Notes: a model not told the origin generated them from the sequence alone. DNA of 64,000 bases from Carnobacterium sp. CP1 (GCF_001483965.1 NZ_CP010796.1:1240001-1304000), one strand, 5' to 3'; positions 52,304 through 61,934 are shown, numbered from the stretch's first letter. A program made the numbers and translations.

Positions 52304-52340
52304 AGCAAAAAGCTCTCTAAAAAAGAGAGCTTTTTGCTTT
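52302..52340. terminator. Bidirectional terminator between mgtC copy 2 and the GNAT gene
   Basis: A perfect 17-bp stem, 52302-52318 with 52324-52340, with a five-A loop. It serves both converging genes. Confidence 0.92.
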
Positions 52341-52347
52341 AAACTGA

Positions 52348-53109
52348 TTATTTTTTAGTTTGCGTAAAATCTTTTAAAGACTCTAATTGAAACCCATTGT
52401 ATTGGTAGTTTTGTTTAAGGTACATTTCTCTTGGTGTGTCTTCCGCATCAGCTACTAAAACAACCGTTTTTCCCTCTGCCTGCTGCATCACAAATTGTTG
52501 TATTTTTGTTCCTACGCCTTGTTTTTGATAGTGTGTTTTAACGAAAAAATTGTCTATTTCAATGGTTGCTGCACCCTCTATCAAATCAACGGCTCCTACA
52601 GGTTCGCCTTTCAAATAAGCGATAACTTGTTTCGTCGTTTTAGATTCAAAACGCGTCCGATGCAATTGGCTTTTTTGAGAAGCAAAAGCGGTGCTGATTT
52701 CAATATCTTGCTGGTATTGAAGCTGCAAGTAATCGCCAAAAGTACCGTCATCAACAAATTCAACCGTTACCGCTGAATTCAACTTTCCAGCTTTAAAGTC
52801 TTGCGGTTCTAATAAAAACAATTCAAGGACGCCTTGTTCATAATTCTCTTGCTGTAAATAATGTTCAAGATCTGTTGGGAAAGGCTCGTTTTCAGGCCAA
52901 TAGAACTTAATAAATTCTTGCTTTCGTTCTGCATGAAACTGTTTAAACTGATCTTCAATCGCTTTAAACTCTTGTACTGTCGGCATTTTTTTAAAACGAA
53001 TAAAATTATAATCGTACATAAACCGAGCTTGTCGATTATGGAAATGCTGGTATAAGTCACACTCTTTTACTAATCGGCCGGGATGGTCAATCTGGCTAAA
53101 CGTTATCAT
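52348..53109 (-). CDS. GNAT-family N-acetyltransferase
   Basis: 253 residues. The C-terminal half (about 125-245) is a GNAT fold: VIAYLKGEPVGAVDLI, then EIDNFFVKTHYQKQGVGTKIQ with the acetyl-CoA pyrophosphate loop QKQGVG, then REMYLKQNYQYNGF. The N-terminal half is likely a degenerate second GNAT-like or substrate domain. The acceptor is unknown. Confidence 0.82.
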   Translation of the reverse strand: MITFSQIDHPGRLVKECDLYQHFHNRQARFMYDYNFIRFKKMPTVQEFKAIEDQFKQFHAERKQEFIKFYWPENEPFPTDLEHYLQQENYEQGVLELFLLEPQDFKAGKLNSAVTVEFVDDGTFGDYLQLQYQQDIEISTAFASQKSQLHRTRFESKTTKQVIAYLKGEPVGAVDLIEGAATIEIDNFFVKTHYQKQGVGTKIQQFVMQQAEGKTVVLVADAEDTPREMYLKQNYQYNGFQLESLKDFTQTKK

Positions 53110-53147
53110 CTTTTGATCCTCTGCTTTCTTTCGCTTTTTCTACTTAA

Positions 53148-53600
53148 TTAATTGTCTTCAATCAAAAATTCTGCTGTTAAGGTTTCTCCAGCAATTTCTT
53201 TAAGCACTCGGTACTTTCCAGCTGCAAGTTTCCCTTTAAATAAAGACAAATCAATCGATTCCGTTGTTTCTTCTCCTGATTCTAAAAGAATGGCAATTTC
53301 GATAAAAGCAACGTCTTCTTCAAATGGCACCACGAACCATTGATCGTCCACTTCTTTTTCAAGCGAAAAAGCTTTTCCGTAATAATAGTCTTCCACAGAC
53401 TTATTTTTTAGTAAAACGGTTATCTGATCCGTTCCAACAGGATAAGCCTCCTGCTCGGCAGACATGCTCACACCTGCCCGTTGATTAATTTGTTTATCGT
53501 CCAATGGGGTTTTCTCTAACGGTTTGGAACAACTCATTAAGAATAACGCTAAGAAAAGCAAGCTCATCCCAATTTTTATTCGTTTTGGCCCATGGCTCAT
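53148..53600 (-). CDS. Small lipoprotein with Ig-like domain, function unknown
   Basis: 150 residues. Signal peptide and lipobox LMSC (Cys about 24), then a beta-rich domain with YPVGTDQITVLLKNKS, YGKAFSLEKEVDDQWFVV and LAAGKYRVLKEI, reminiscent of bacterial Ig-like lipoprotein domains. The ATG at 53600 follows AGGAGG at 8 bases; an ATG ten codons upstream precedes that ribosome site and is unlikely. No specific role can be given. Confidence 0.75.
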   Translation of the reverse strand: MSHGPKRIKIGMSLLFLALFLMSCSKPLEKTPLDDKQINQRAGVSMSAEQEAYPVGTDQITVLLKNKSVEDYYYGKAFSLEKEVDDQWFVVPFEEDVAFIEIAILLESGEETTESIDLSLFKGKLAAGKYRVLKEIAGETLTAEFLIEDN

Positions 53601-53699
53601 TTTCTTTTCCTCCTTATGCATCTTTTTCAAGTTCTATCCTTTTTGGCATGGATCAGCCAAATAAATGTATTCCTATTCTACAATTTTGAAATTTTCAGA

Positions 53700-53840
53700 G
53701 GGATAGGGTTTGCTTGTAGCCATGTAGAGGATTCAATGCGAATTACGAAGCGTTTACGCTTCGTTTGAGGCTTGAAATCCTGGAGACCCTAAGAGGATCC
53801 AGGCGAGTCCCATGCCTTTTTACAAGCAAACACGTAAATT
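53700..53840. ncRNA. Candidate structured RNA or miniature element
   Basis: An 11-bp perfect closing stem, GTTTGCTTGTA (53708-53718) with TACAAGCAAAC (53821-53831), and CATG/CATG (53721-53724/53811-53814) enclose three further pairings: AGGATT-CAA with TTGA-AATCCT, the perfect hairpin ACGAAGCG-TTTA-CGCTTCGT (53745-53764), and CCTGGA/TCCAGG (53779-53784/53798-53803). The result is a branched fold of about 125 bases in a gap without a gene. The strand is unknown, and it fits no class I recognise. Confidence 0.5.
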
Positions 53841-53930
53841 CCGGAGGATAGTTCACTCCCTTAATAATTACCAACATGATTTGACAAAGAACCCTGTTTC
53901 ATTAGTATACCGTTAGTTGTTCATTCAGGA

Positions 53931-53968
53931 TAGAAAAAAGAACATTCTTTTGGATAAGAATGTTCTTT
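53931..53968 (-). terminator. Terminator of malR
   Basis: A 13-bp stem AAAGAACATTCTT (53937-53949) with AAGAATGTTCTTT (53956-53968); the minus strand continues CTTTTTTCTA. It lies 18 bases after the malR stop. Confidence 0.85.
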
Positions 53969-53985
53969 GATGGAAATGTTAGAAC

Positions 53986-55011
53986 TTAGTCTATTCTGCT
54001 TTTGCACGAATCTCGTTCAATGATTTTATGCGGCAAGATAACTTTCATCGCTATTGTTTGTCTGCCTTCAATGAATTCAACCAATTTCTCCACTACTTGA
54101 CTGCTCAAGTAGTCGATATGGACATCGATAGAAGTTAAGGCTGGTTGGATCATTTCGGCAAAAATAGAATTATTGAAACTGATGATTGAAATATCATTTG
54201 GAACTGATAATCCGATATCTTTCAATAAATGTGTCAGACTCATGGCTACTATATCATCGCTCGCCACTACTGCTGTTGGGTGTTCGTCAGCCAGAAATAA
54301 CGAAGCCAGCTGCTGCTTATGCTCTGTGTCTTTAAAAGCTTCTGCCACAATATAAGTTGGGTCATTGACTATATTCGCTGCCGAAAGGGCCTGTTGGTAA
54401 CCAGATAGCCGTTCAGCTGTAACCATTTCATCTATATCGCTGCAAATATAAGCAATTTTTTGATGATTTAATCCAATCAAATAATTTGCTGCATCTTTTC
54501 CTGCTAGTTGGTTATCGTTATCAACATATAAGATTTCATTTTCATACTGATACGGTTTTCCAATAATGGCGTAATGCAAATTCTCTTGGTGCAGATAATC
54601 GATCACTTGGTCTTCTTTTTTAGAATACAAGACGATAAAACCGTCTGCCCGACCGCCTTTTGCCATCATTCGGATACTTTCCAGTAATTCTTCTTCCGTT
54701 GTTCCTGAAGCGATCGCCACCATGTATTTCTTCTCATTACAGGTCTTGCTGATGCCGCGGATCATTTCTAAGAAGAAAGGATTTTGAAAGGCCGCTCCGT
54801 CAGATACAGGCAAAACAACTCCAATCGTTCGAGTATTTTTATTTACCAAGCCTCGTGCTGCCAAATTAGGTTGATACCCAAGTTCTTTCATTATTAAGCG
54901 AACTTTTTTTTTCGTTTTTTCGCTAATACTGGGATGATCTTGAATCGTTCGAGAAACAGTTGAAGTCGCCACACCTGCTTTTTTTGCAACATCTTTAATC
55001 GTGATCGCCAT
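53986..55011 (-). CDS. malR: LacI-family repressor of the maltose genes (MalR)
   Basis: 341 residues. LacI helix-turn-helix at the N-terminus (ITIKDVAKKAGVATSTVSRTI) with hinge helix NLAARGLVNK, then a periplasmic-binding-protein-like effector domain (TRTIGVVLPVSD to the C-terminus). It is the last gene of the malP-pgmB-galM-malR strand, the same order as the Enterococcus faecalis mal locus. It should bind the two identical operators between malP and malT and release them when maltose is available. Confidence 0.88.
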   Translation of the reverse strand: MAITIKDVAKKAGVATSTVSRTIQDHPSISEKTKKKVRLIMKELGYQPNLAARGLVNKNTRTIGVVLPVSDGAAFQNPFFLEMIRGISKTCNEKKYMVAIASGTTEEELLESIRMMAKGGRADGFIVLYSKKEDQVIDYLHQENLHYAIIGKPYQYENEILYVDNDNQLAGKDAANYLIGLNHQKIAYICSDIDEMVTAERLSGYQQALSAANIVNDPTYIVAEAFKDTEHKQQLASLFLADEHPTAVVASDDIVAMSLTHLLKDIGLSVPNDISIISFNNSIFAEMIQPALTSIDVHIDYLSSQVVEKLVEFIEGRQTIAMKVILPHKIIERDSCKSRID

Positions 55012-55089
55012 CTGCTCACTCCTTCAACCTCTATTGTCTTTGTTTCTTTCTCTTATCATAAGTTAGAAACTAGTGACTGGCAAGCCTTT

Positions 55090-56091
55090 TCAAGCAGAAA
55101 AATGATAGGTTGTTTGTGAAAAGTACCGTTCCCCGGGTTTCAGAACGATCGATTGAAAATGAGGATGATGAACAGCATCCGGCAGCTCTTGGGTTTCTAA
55201 AGCAATTCCCAGATGACTGCACATTTTTTTGCCCATCACCAGATAGTCTTCATCCATTCCTGTTGTTGAGAAAACAACGACTGCTTCTCGAGTCGTACGA
55301 ATCGCTACTTTCCGGCCGCTTTCCGGTTCGCTAAGCCGTATGTCTCCTGTCGTCAACTTAAAGGGTGTATCATAACCAGCAGGCTGTTTTTTAAATGCTT
55401 CGCGCATAAAAATAGGCTTCCGGAAATCATAAGGTGTTCCATCAACTGGGTACAACCTTCCCGTTGGACATTTGTCAGTACCAACTTCAGCATAAACATC
55501 ACTGGAAATTTGTAGTTTATGGTCTAAAATAGTTCGTTTTACTGTCCCGCTCAAGTTGAAATACGTATGATTCGTTGGGTTAAACAATGTCTTTGTATCC
55601 GTTTCTGCTTGAATGACCATATCCCAAACGGCATTTTCAGTCCATCGATAAGTTACTTTTACCGTTAAATTTCCGGGATACCCGTTGTCTCCTGCTGGAC
55701 TCGTATGAGTAAAATTAATATCGATAAAGTCAGCAGTTTCATTCACTTCAGCATCCCATACAATTTGACTGAAATTGGATTGTCCTCCATGAATATGATG
55801 CGGTCCTTCATTTTGAGTCAATTGATGCGGTCCCCATGTGCCATTTTTGATCCGTCCAGCTACACGCCCGACTAGCGCACCAAAATAAGGTGAGTCCTGA
55901 ATGTACTCTTCGAGTGTGTCAAAACCTAACACGACGTTTTCATAGTTTCCATTTCGATCGGGCACTTCAATACCGGTCACGACCGCTCCGTAATTTAAAC
56001 ACCGAAAAATGGCCCCTTTAGTAGTTGTCAGCTGGTATTCTGTTATTTCTTGATCGCCTATCCAACCGAATCGTCGTTTAGTGAACTCCAA
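55090..56091 (-). CDS. galM: Aldose 1-epimerase (mutarotase)
   Basis: 333 residues, GalM family: GALVGRVAGRIKNG, GPHHIHGG, NPTNHTYFNLSG with the catalytic His, and a C-terminal ETQELPDAVHHPHF with catalytic Glu. It interconverts alpha and beta anomers, so glucose released by maltose phosphorolysis can enter glycolysis. It overlaps pgmB by 14 bases. In E. faecalis the corresponding gene is called malM. Confidence 0.92.
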   Translation of the reverse strand: MEFTKRRFGWIGDQEITEYQLTTTKGAIFRCLNYGAVVTGIEVPDRNGNYENVVLGFDTLEEYIQDSPYFGALVGRVAGRIKNGTWGPHQLTQNEGPHHIHGGQSNFSQIVWDAEVNETADFIDINFTHTSPAGDNGYPGNLTVKVTYRWTENAVWDMVIQAETDTKTLFNPTNHTYFNLSGTVKRTILDHKLQISSDVYAEVGTDKCPTGRLYPVDGTPYDFRKPIFMREAFKKQPAGYDTPFKLTTGDIRLSEPESGRKVAIRTTREAVVVFSTTGMDEDYLVMGKKMCSHLGIALETQELPDAVHHPHFQSIVLKPGERYFSQTTYHFSA

Positions 56092-56749
56092 CAGACTCAG
56101 CCCAGACAGCGGTCAACAAATCCACAGTCAACTCATTCGTCGAGGCAACGACTTTAGCAGCCGCCCCCAACGTTGTTTCATCTCCAACAGCTATTGCTGC
56201 CATACCGGCACTATTGATGGATTGAACTCCTGCCGCTGCATCTTCGATTCCGATGCATTCTTGAACCGACACATTCAATTGCTCAGCCCCTGTTTCAAAT
56301 ATTTCCGGGTGAGGTTTTCCAGCGGATAATTTAGCCGGATCCACGATCGTATCAAATAATTCTTCTAGTCCTAACTTTTCTAAAATAACGGGACCGTTTT
56401 GGCTCGCTGAAGCCAATCCCAACAAAACGCCTTTTTCTTTTAGTTCATATAATAGAGTTTTGATTCCGGGCAAGATATCTTTAGCAGACATTTGCTCGAT
56501 CATTTTTTTGTAGACCTCATTTTTCTTCGTTGCCAATGCCTCTTTTTCTGCAACCGTAAACTGTGCTTCCAAACCGCCTTTAGCTAAGATCAAAGCTAAA
56601 GACTCTGTACGGCTGATGCCTTTCAGTTGTTCATTAAAGGCTTCATCTAATTCAATTCCTAATTCTGCACCTAGCTTCTTCCATGCTTGATAATGGTAAT
56701 CGGCTGTGTCTGTCAAGATACCGTCTAAATCAAATAATACAGCTTTCAT
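56078..56749 (-). CDS. pgmB: Beta-phosphoglucomutase
   Basis: 223 residues, HAD superfamily. The nucleophile motif FDLDGILTDTADYH is at residue 6-19, followed by the cap-domain GISRTESL motif, motif II LGLASASQN, and AGKPHPEIF with IGIEDAAAGVQSI. It converts beta-glucose 1-phosphate, the product of inverting maltose phosphorylase, to glucose 6-phosphate. It starts 20 bases after malP. Confidence 0.94.
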   Translation of the reverse strand: MKAVLFDLDGILTDTADYHYQAWKKLGAELGIELDEAFNEQLKGISRTESLALILAKGGLEAQFTVAEKEALATKKNEVYKKMIEQMSAKDILPGIKTLLYELKEKGVLLGLASASQNGPVILEKLGLEELFDTIVDPAKLSAGKPHPEIFETGAEQLNVSVQECIGIEDAAAGVQSINSAGMAAIAVGDETTLGAAAKVVASTNELTVDLLTAVWAESVGVH

Positions 56750-56769
56750 CTTTTCTCCGCCTTCCTATC

Positions 56770-59055
56770 CTACTGTACTGCTACTTTTGCAGCTTTTGTT
56801 GCACAACTGTATTGGCTGGTCAACAAAATAGTTTCTTCGTAGATTTTCATCTCTAACGGAGCACCGGTCACTAATTCAATCGTTGTAGCAGTTTGGGTCA
56901 CTGTGATTTTCAATAAACGCCCCCGGTAATTGATATGAAATTCATAATGAGTCCAGTTTGTCGGCAATAATGGAGCAAACGCTAATGTTTCATTCGCTGT
57001 GCGCATACCAGCAAAGCCCTCTACGATCGTTAACCAGCTGCCGGTCATTGATGTAATGTGCAGCCCATCTTCCGTATCGTTATTGTAGTTGTCTAGATCC
57101 AATCGAGCTGTGCGGCCATACAATTCAACCGCTTTGTCCATTCGGTGTAAATCGGCTGCCAAAATCGCATGGATACTTGGTGAAAGACTCGATTCATGAA
57201 CGGTCATCGGTTCATAGAAATCAAAATTCCGTTGTTTTTCTTCTTGAGAAAATTCTTCTTTAAAGAAATAAATCCCTTGCAAAACATCGGCTTGTTTGAT
57301 AAAAGGCGACCGTAAGATTTTATCCCACGACCAATTTTGACTCAAAGGCAATTCGCTTGGAGCGAGCTCAGTAACCGGACGCAATTCTTTGTCCATAAAA
57401 GTATCGTGCTGGATAAAGACACCTTTTTCAGCATCATACGGATAATACATTTTTTCAATAATGGCTTTCCATTCTTTTACTTCAGCTTTCGTTACATTTA
57501 AGGCCTCTTTTTTGTTTGGTGCTTTTTTTAAAGCTGTCAATGTGTAGTTCAGTGTCCAAACCGCGATCGTGTTCGTGTACCAATTGTTATTGACATTATT
57601 TTCATACTCATTGGGACCGGTAACTCCATGCATCATATATTGATCTTTTCCTTGGTGATAGTGGACACGGTCTGCCCAGAACCGGCTGATTCCAACCAAA
57701 ACATCCAGCCCTTTATCTACCAAGTAACTTTCATCGCCGGTATAATTTGTATAATTGTAAATAGCATAAGCCATCGCTCCATTGCGGTGAATTTCCTCGA
57801 ATGTGATTTCCCATTCGTTGTGGCATTCAACTCCAGTGAACGTTACCATTGGGTAAAGTGCTCCGTTTAATCCTTGTTGGCGCGCGTTGTGTTCAGCTTG
57901 CGGCAATTGATTGTGGCGATAAGTCAGTAAATTTTTAGTCACTTGTTGATCGGTCAACGCTAAGTACAATGGGACAGCATACGCTTCTGTATCCCAGTAC
58001 GTTGCTCCACCATATTTTTCGCCTGTAAAGCCTTTCGGACCAATGTTTAAACGCTCATCTTCACCATAGTAAGTTGAAAATAATTGGAATAGATTGTAGC
58101 GAATCCCTTGTTGCGCAGCACTATCGCCTCCAATGACCACATCCGCTTTCGCCCAACGCTCTTGCCATAAGTCAGCGTGCTGTTTTCTCAATTCTGCAAA
58201 AGAGATAGAATCCAAACCAGCACTCATCGCCTGGCTGCGTGTTCCTACTTCTTCTTTTGAACTATCCCGTGAAGTCGTCAAAATGATCAGCTTTTCAATA
58301 GACGCTTGTTCGCCTGCTGCTAGTTTTCCAACAAATTCCTCATTGACGCACATGTCCGATACAGTATCGCAGATTTTTTCAACGCCAAAGGTACGATTTA
58401 ACATCGTGGCAGCTACTGTAAACTGCTCGATCCCAAAATCATTTGGTTTTGTTTCAACAATCAACGTGTTTTTCATTGCCGTTACCGGCAGCCAGAATTT
58501 TTCTTCGTAATTTGAATCTTCATTTGTCACGTTTCCGTCTAGACCTGGCACAAAACGTACGTCAACAGCTTCATTCAAACTCGTCACATTCATTCGAATC
58601 GCACACAATTCTTTTTGAGCCAGACTGACAAATCGTTCAACTTCAACTTGTACTTGCTTTCCGTTCTTCTCAACGATGTAACGACGCGATAAAATTCCTG
58701 TCTGCATATCAAGCTCCATTTCAAATTCATGAATGGTGTCGCTATATAGATCTACTGGCTCTCCATCTATAAACAAATCCAATTGGATAAAGTTCATGGA
58801 ATTGATGACTTTGCCAAAGTAATCGGGATAACCGTTCTTCCACCAGCCGACACGCGTTTTATCTGGATACCAAACACCAGCTAAGTAGCTGCCTTGATGA
58901 TGATCTCCTGAATAGCGCTCTTCAAAGTTCCCTCGCATCCCCATATAACCGTTTCCAATACTGGTCAAACTTTCTTGTAACCGTCTTTGTTCTTTATCCA
59001 AAGTTTGTGTTTTGATTTTCCATTCGTCTAATTCAAATAATCGTTTGTTTTCCAT
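56770..59055 (-). CDS. malP: Maltose phosphorylase (GH65)
   Basis: 761 residues, GH65 phosphorylase: an N-terminal beta-sandwich ([17 protein letters not shown]), an (alpha/alpha)6 barrel with [13 protein letters not shown] and the catalytic Glu in [19 protein letters not shown], and a C-terminal jelly-roll. It splits maltose with phosphate to beta-glucose 1-phosphate and glucose. The ATG at 59055 is chosen: the GGAGG encoding residues 2-3 of the longer TTG frame (59070) is its Shine-Dalgarno. Trehalose or kojibiose phosphorylase is excluded mainly by context. Confidence 0.92.
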   Translation of the reverse strand: MENKRLFELDEWKIKTQTLDKEQRRLQESLTSIGNGYMGMRGNFEERYSGDHHQGSYLAGVWYPDKTRVGWWKNGYPDYFGKVINSMNFIQLDLFIDGEPVDLYSDTIHEFEMELDMQTGILSRRYIVEKNGKQVQVEVERFVSLAQKELCAIRMNVTSLNEAVDVRFVPGLDGNVTNEDSNYEEKFWLPVTAMKNTLIVETKPNDFGIEQFTVAATMLNRTFGVEKICDTVSDMCVNEEFVGKLAAGEQASIEKLIILTTSRDSSKEEVGTRSQAMSAGLDSISFAELRKQHADLWQERWAKADVVIGGDSAAQQGIRYNLFQLFSTYYGEDERLNIGPKGFTGEKYGGATYWDTEAYAVPLYLALTDQQVTKNLLTYRHNQLPQAEHNARQQGLNGALYPMVTFTGVECHNEWEITFEEIHRNGAMAYAIYNYTNYTGDESYLVDKGLDVLVGISRFWADRVHYHQGKDQYMMHGVTGPNEYENNVNNNWYTNTIAVWTLNYTLTALKKAPNKKEALNVTKAEVKEWKAIIEKMYYPYDAEKGVFIQHDTFMDKELRPVTELAPSELPLSQNWSWDKILRSPFIKQADVLQGIYFFKEEFSQEEKQRNFDFYEPMTVHESSLSPSIHAILAADLHRMDKAVELYGRTARLDLDNYNNDTEDGLHITSMTGSWLTIVEGFAGMRTANETLAFAPLLPTNWTHYEFHINYRGRLLKITVTQTATTIELVTGAPLEMKIYEETILLTSQYSCATKAAKVAVQ

Positions 59056-59126
59056 TTTCTTCCTCCTCAAACTGCTTTATTCATATACCTTAAACTGTAC
59101 AGCAGACTTTTTAATGTTCTACCGCA

Positions 59127-59155
59127 ATCATAAACGCAAACGATTGCGTTGTCAA
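59127..59155 (-). promoter_or_regulatory. malP promoter with MalR operator in the spacer
   Basis: On the minus strand TTGACA (59155-59150), exactly 17 bases, TATGAT (59132-59127). The spacer is filled by the palindrome ACGCAA-ACGA-TTGCGT (59134-59149), whose core GCAATCGTTTGC (minus strand, 59147-59136) is identical to the operator at malT. Confidence 0.85.
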
Positions 59156-59240
59156 TTTCATTTCAATTCAAATTCCATCTCTAACTACCCTAGAGTACTA
59201 TAGAGAAAACTTTCAAAAATGGCGAATTAATGAGATAATC

Positions 59241-59254
59241 TGTTACCGGTAACA
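59241..59254. promoter_or_regulatory. Perfect palindrome, cre-like or second MalR site
   Basis: TGTTACCGGTAACA is a perfect 14-bp palindrome with the central CG of LacI/CcpA-family operators, midway between the two promoters. It may bind CcpA for catabolite repression of both directions. Confidence 0.6.
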
Positions 59255-59288
59255 ACTTTAACATTTCATTCGCTTCTCCGGAAATCGC

Positions 59289-59333
59289 TTGCAACTTTAT
59301 TTTTTAGTGCTTATAATTAAAGCAATCGTTTGC
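59289..59333 (+). promoter_or_regulatory. malT promoter with MalR operator at the start site
   Basis: TTGCAA (59289-59294), a 17-base spacer and TATAAT (59312-59317), followed by GCAATCGTTTGC (59322-59333) over the expected transcription start. The same 12-mer lies inverted in the malP promoter. Confidence 0.85.
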
Positions 59334-59365
59334 ATTATTTATTCTATTTGAGGAGATGAACAAAA

Positions 59366-61030
59366 ATGAAAAAAATGTTTTCATTTGATTTTTGGCAAAA
59401 ACTTGGAAAGGCTTTAATGGTCGTTATTGCTGTTATGCCTGCTGCAGGTTTAATGATTAGTATCGGTAAAATGATCGTCATGTTCGGAGGCGATATTCAA
59501 TTATTAGCCGTCATAGGAAATGTGATGGAAAGTTTAGGTTGGGGTGTCATTGGGAATTTGCATATTCTTTTTGCCGCTGCTATTGGAGGCTCTTGGGCTA
59601 AAGAACGGGCCGGCGGAGCTTTTGCAGCATTGTTAGCTTTTATTTTAATCAATGTCACTACCGGTTCTCTTTTTGGTATCTCGGCAGAAATGCTGGTTAC
59701 TGAAGGCGCTACAACCAAAACATTATTTGGTTCAGAAATTTTAGTCGACGGCTACTTCACGTCTGTCCTTGGCGCTCCTGCTTTAAACATGGGCGTTTTT
59801 GTAGGGATCATTTCAGGTTTTGTGGGAGCTATCGTTTTTAACAAATACTACAACTACCGGAAATTGCCGGAAGCTCTTTCCTTTTTTAATGGAAAACGCT
59901 TTGTTCCTTTCGTAGTCATCCTATGGTCTGTGATCGTTTCTATCGGCTTAGCTCTTGTTTGGCCAGTCGTTCAAACAGGGATCAATAATTTTGGTCAATG
60001 GATCGCAACTTCTGCTGATACCGCTCCTGTTTTAGCACCATTCGTTTACGGAACGCTAGAACGCCTCTTGCTGCCTTTTGGTCTGCATCATATGTTGACC
60101 ATTCCGGTGAACTATACAGCTCTTGGCGGAACATATACGATTTTGACGGGTGCAAACGCAGGCTCTCAAGTATTTGGTCAAGACCCATTGTGGTTGGCTT
60201 GGGTAAGCGATTTAGTCAATTTGAAAAATGGCGGCGATATGACTGCTTATAAAGATTTATTAACGTCTATTATCCCAGCCCGTTTCAAAGTTGGACAAAT
60301 GATTGGTGCCAGCGGAACATTAATGGGTGTAGCTTTGGCTATGTACCGCCGAACAGATGCTGATAAACGCAAAAAATACAAATCCATCTTTTTCTCAGCA
60401 GCTATTGCGGTCTTCTTAACCGGTGTTACTGAACCGCTTGAATTCATGTTTATGTTTGCAGCACCTCTCTTATACGTTGTTTACGCAGTGCTTCAAGGAA
60501 TGTCTTTTGCTTTAGCTGACCTTATTCCATTACGTGTTCATTCGTTTGGAAACTTGGAATTCCTAACTCGTGTTCCAATGTCGGTCAATGCTGGCCTAAC
60601 ATGGGATGTCATCAACTTTGTCCTTAGCAGTATCGTTTTCTTTGGACTTGCTTATTTTGTTTCTTATTACTTGATCGGCCGTTTCAAAATTGCCACACCT
60701 GGTCGTTTAGGCAACTATATTGATGAATCTTCGACTGAAGACACCACTGATTCAGCTGCTGTTTCAACAGGAAAAACCGTTCCAGCAGCAAGTGCACAGG
60801 TTCAAGACATCATCACTCTTTTGGGAGGCCCGACAAACATTTCTGATGTCGATGCTTGTATGACTCGTTTACGGGTCACAGTAAAAGACCCGGCAATCGT
60901 CGGCGATGAATCTGCTTGGAAAAAATTAGGCGCTTTAGGGTTGATCAAAAAAAATAACGGTATCCAAGCTGTCTATGGTCCGAAAGCGGACGTTTTGAAA
61001 TCAGATATCCTGGATGCTTTAGGAGAATAA
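59366..61030 (+). CDS. malT: Maltose PTS transporter subunit IICB (MalT)
   Basis: 554 residues. The EIIC domain (about 10-450) has the glucose-superfamily core LLPFGLHHMLTIPVNYTALGG and TGVTEPLEFMFMF. A linker (about 455-475) leads to an EIIB domain with the phospho-cysteine in DVDACMTRLRVTV and IIKKNNGIQAVYGP-like end. There is no EIIA domain, so an EIIA must be supplied from elsewhere. It imports maltose as maltose 6'-phosphate. It is divergent from malP and followed after 4 bases by mapP. Confidence 0.9.
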   Translation: MKKMFSFDFWQKLGKALMVVIAVMPAAGLMISIGKMIVMFGGDIQLLAVIGNVMESLGWGVIGNLHILFAAAIGGSWAKERAGGAFAALLAFILINVTTGSLFGISAEMLVTEGATTKTLFGSEILVDGYFTSVLGAPALNMGVFVGIISGFVGAIVFNKYYNYRKLPEALSFFNGKRFVPFVVILWSVIVSIGLALVWPVVQTGINNFGQWIATSADTAPVLAPFVYGTLERLLLPFGLHHMLTIPVNYTALGGTYTILTGANAGSQVFGQDPLWLAWVSDLVNLKNGGDMTAYKDLLTSIIPARFKVGQMIGASGTLMGVALAMYRRTDADKRKKYKSIFFSAAIAVFLTGVTEPLEFMFMFAAPLLYVVYAVLQGMSFALADLIPLRVHSFGNLEFLTRVPMSVNAGLTWDVINFVLSSIVFFGLAYFVSYYLIGRFKIATPGRLGNYIDESSTEDTTDSAAVSTGKTVPAASAQVQDIITLLGGPTNISDVDACMTRLRVTVKDPAIVGDESAWKKLGALGLIKKNNGIQAVYGPKADVLKSDILDALGE

Positions 61031-61034
61031 ACAG

Positions 61035-61871
61035 TTGAAATTATTGACTTTAAACACTCACAGCTGGTTAGAAGAACAGCCGTATGATAAATTAGATACG
61101 CTTGTCGAAACCATACTAACCAATCAATTTGATGTGATTGCTTTCCAAGAAGTAAACCAATCCATTGCTGAATCCGTTATAGATGTATCGGATCAGTTTG
61201 CTTATCAAGCTGCTGATCCTACTATTCAAATCAAACGAAACAATTTTGCTTTCCTCGTGCAGCAAAAATTGGAACAAGCCGGGTTGCGGTATGCTTGGAC
61301 CTGGCTGCCGGCTCATATTGGTTACGATATTTATGATGAAGGTTTAGCATTTTTGAGCCTTCATCCGATCCAAGAGATCAAAACCTTTTACGCTTCCAAA
61401 AGCAAAGCTTATGAGAATTATAAAACGCGTCCTGTGTTGGGCGTTCAAATTGAAGACAGTTGGTATTTTAACCTCCATTTAGGCTGGTGGACAGATAAAG
61501 ACGATTCATTCAAAGAACAATGGGCAGTGTGTACAGCTGTTTTCCAAACGTTATCCGGACCAATTTATTTAATGGGAGATTTCAATAATCCGGCGCAAGC
61601 GACTAACGAAGGTTATGAATTGGTAACCAAAGAATGGTTTGATACTTTCCATCTAGCTATGAAACGAGATAAAGGCCACACTGTCGAAAAAAATATTGAC
61701 GGATGGGCTGAAAACAATGATAAATTAAGAATCGATTTCATATTTACGAATCATCCGATTGGAGTTGATACCTCAAAAGTCTTTTTTGATGGCAAAAACA
61801 ACCCGGTCATCTCAGATCATTATGGTGTCAGTATCCAATTAACAGCAGCAATCGAACAAACAATCGTCTGA
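61035..61871 (+). CDS. mapP: Maltose 6'-phosphate phosphatase (MapP)
   Basis: 278 residues of the endonuclease/exonuclease/phosphatase fold: LTLNTHSWLEE, FDVIAFQEVNQ with metal-binding Glu, LHLGWWTD, LMGDFNNPAQ and a C-terminal ISDHYGVSI. In E. faecalis a protein of this family next to malT dephosphorylates maltose 6'-phosphate to maltose inside the cell. The same position here, 4 bases after malT and opposite malP, supports that role. It is TTG-initiated behind GGAG. Confidence 0.88.
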   Translation: MKLLTLNTHSWLEEQPYDKLDTLVETILTNQFDVIAFQEVNQSIAESVIDVSDQFAYQAADPTIQIKRNNFAFLVQQKLEQAGLRYAWTWLPAHIGYDIYDEGLAFLSLHPIQEIKTFYASKSKAYENYKTRPVLGVQIEDSWYFNLHLGWWTDKDDSFKEQWAVCTAVFQTLSGPIYLMGDFNNPAQATNEGYELVTKEWFDTFHLAMKRDKGHTVEKNIDGWAENNDKLRIDFIFTNHPIGVDTSKVFFDGKNNPVISDHYGVSIQLTAAIEQTIV

Positions 61872-61882
61872 TTGATTTAAGC

Positions 61883-61934
61883 AAAAAAAGCTCTCGACTC
61901 GCAATCTTTTAGATTGCGGTTCGAGGGCTTTTTT
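61883..61934. terminator. Bidirectional terminator between mapP and yfhO
   Basis: AAAAAAGC(T)CTCGA.TCGCAATCT pairs with AGATTGCG.TTCGAG.GCTTTTTT with small mismatches; both strands end in T-runs. Confidence 0.88.

Noticed and set aside
53881-53909. Plus-strand promoter starting with TTGACA
   Set aside because: The -35 is perfect, but no good -10 lies at 16-18 bases and the product would run straight into the malR terminator.
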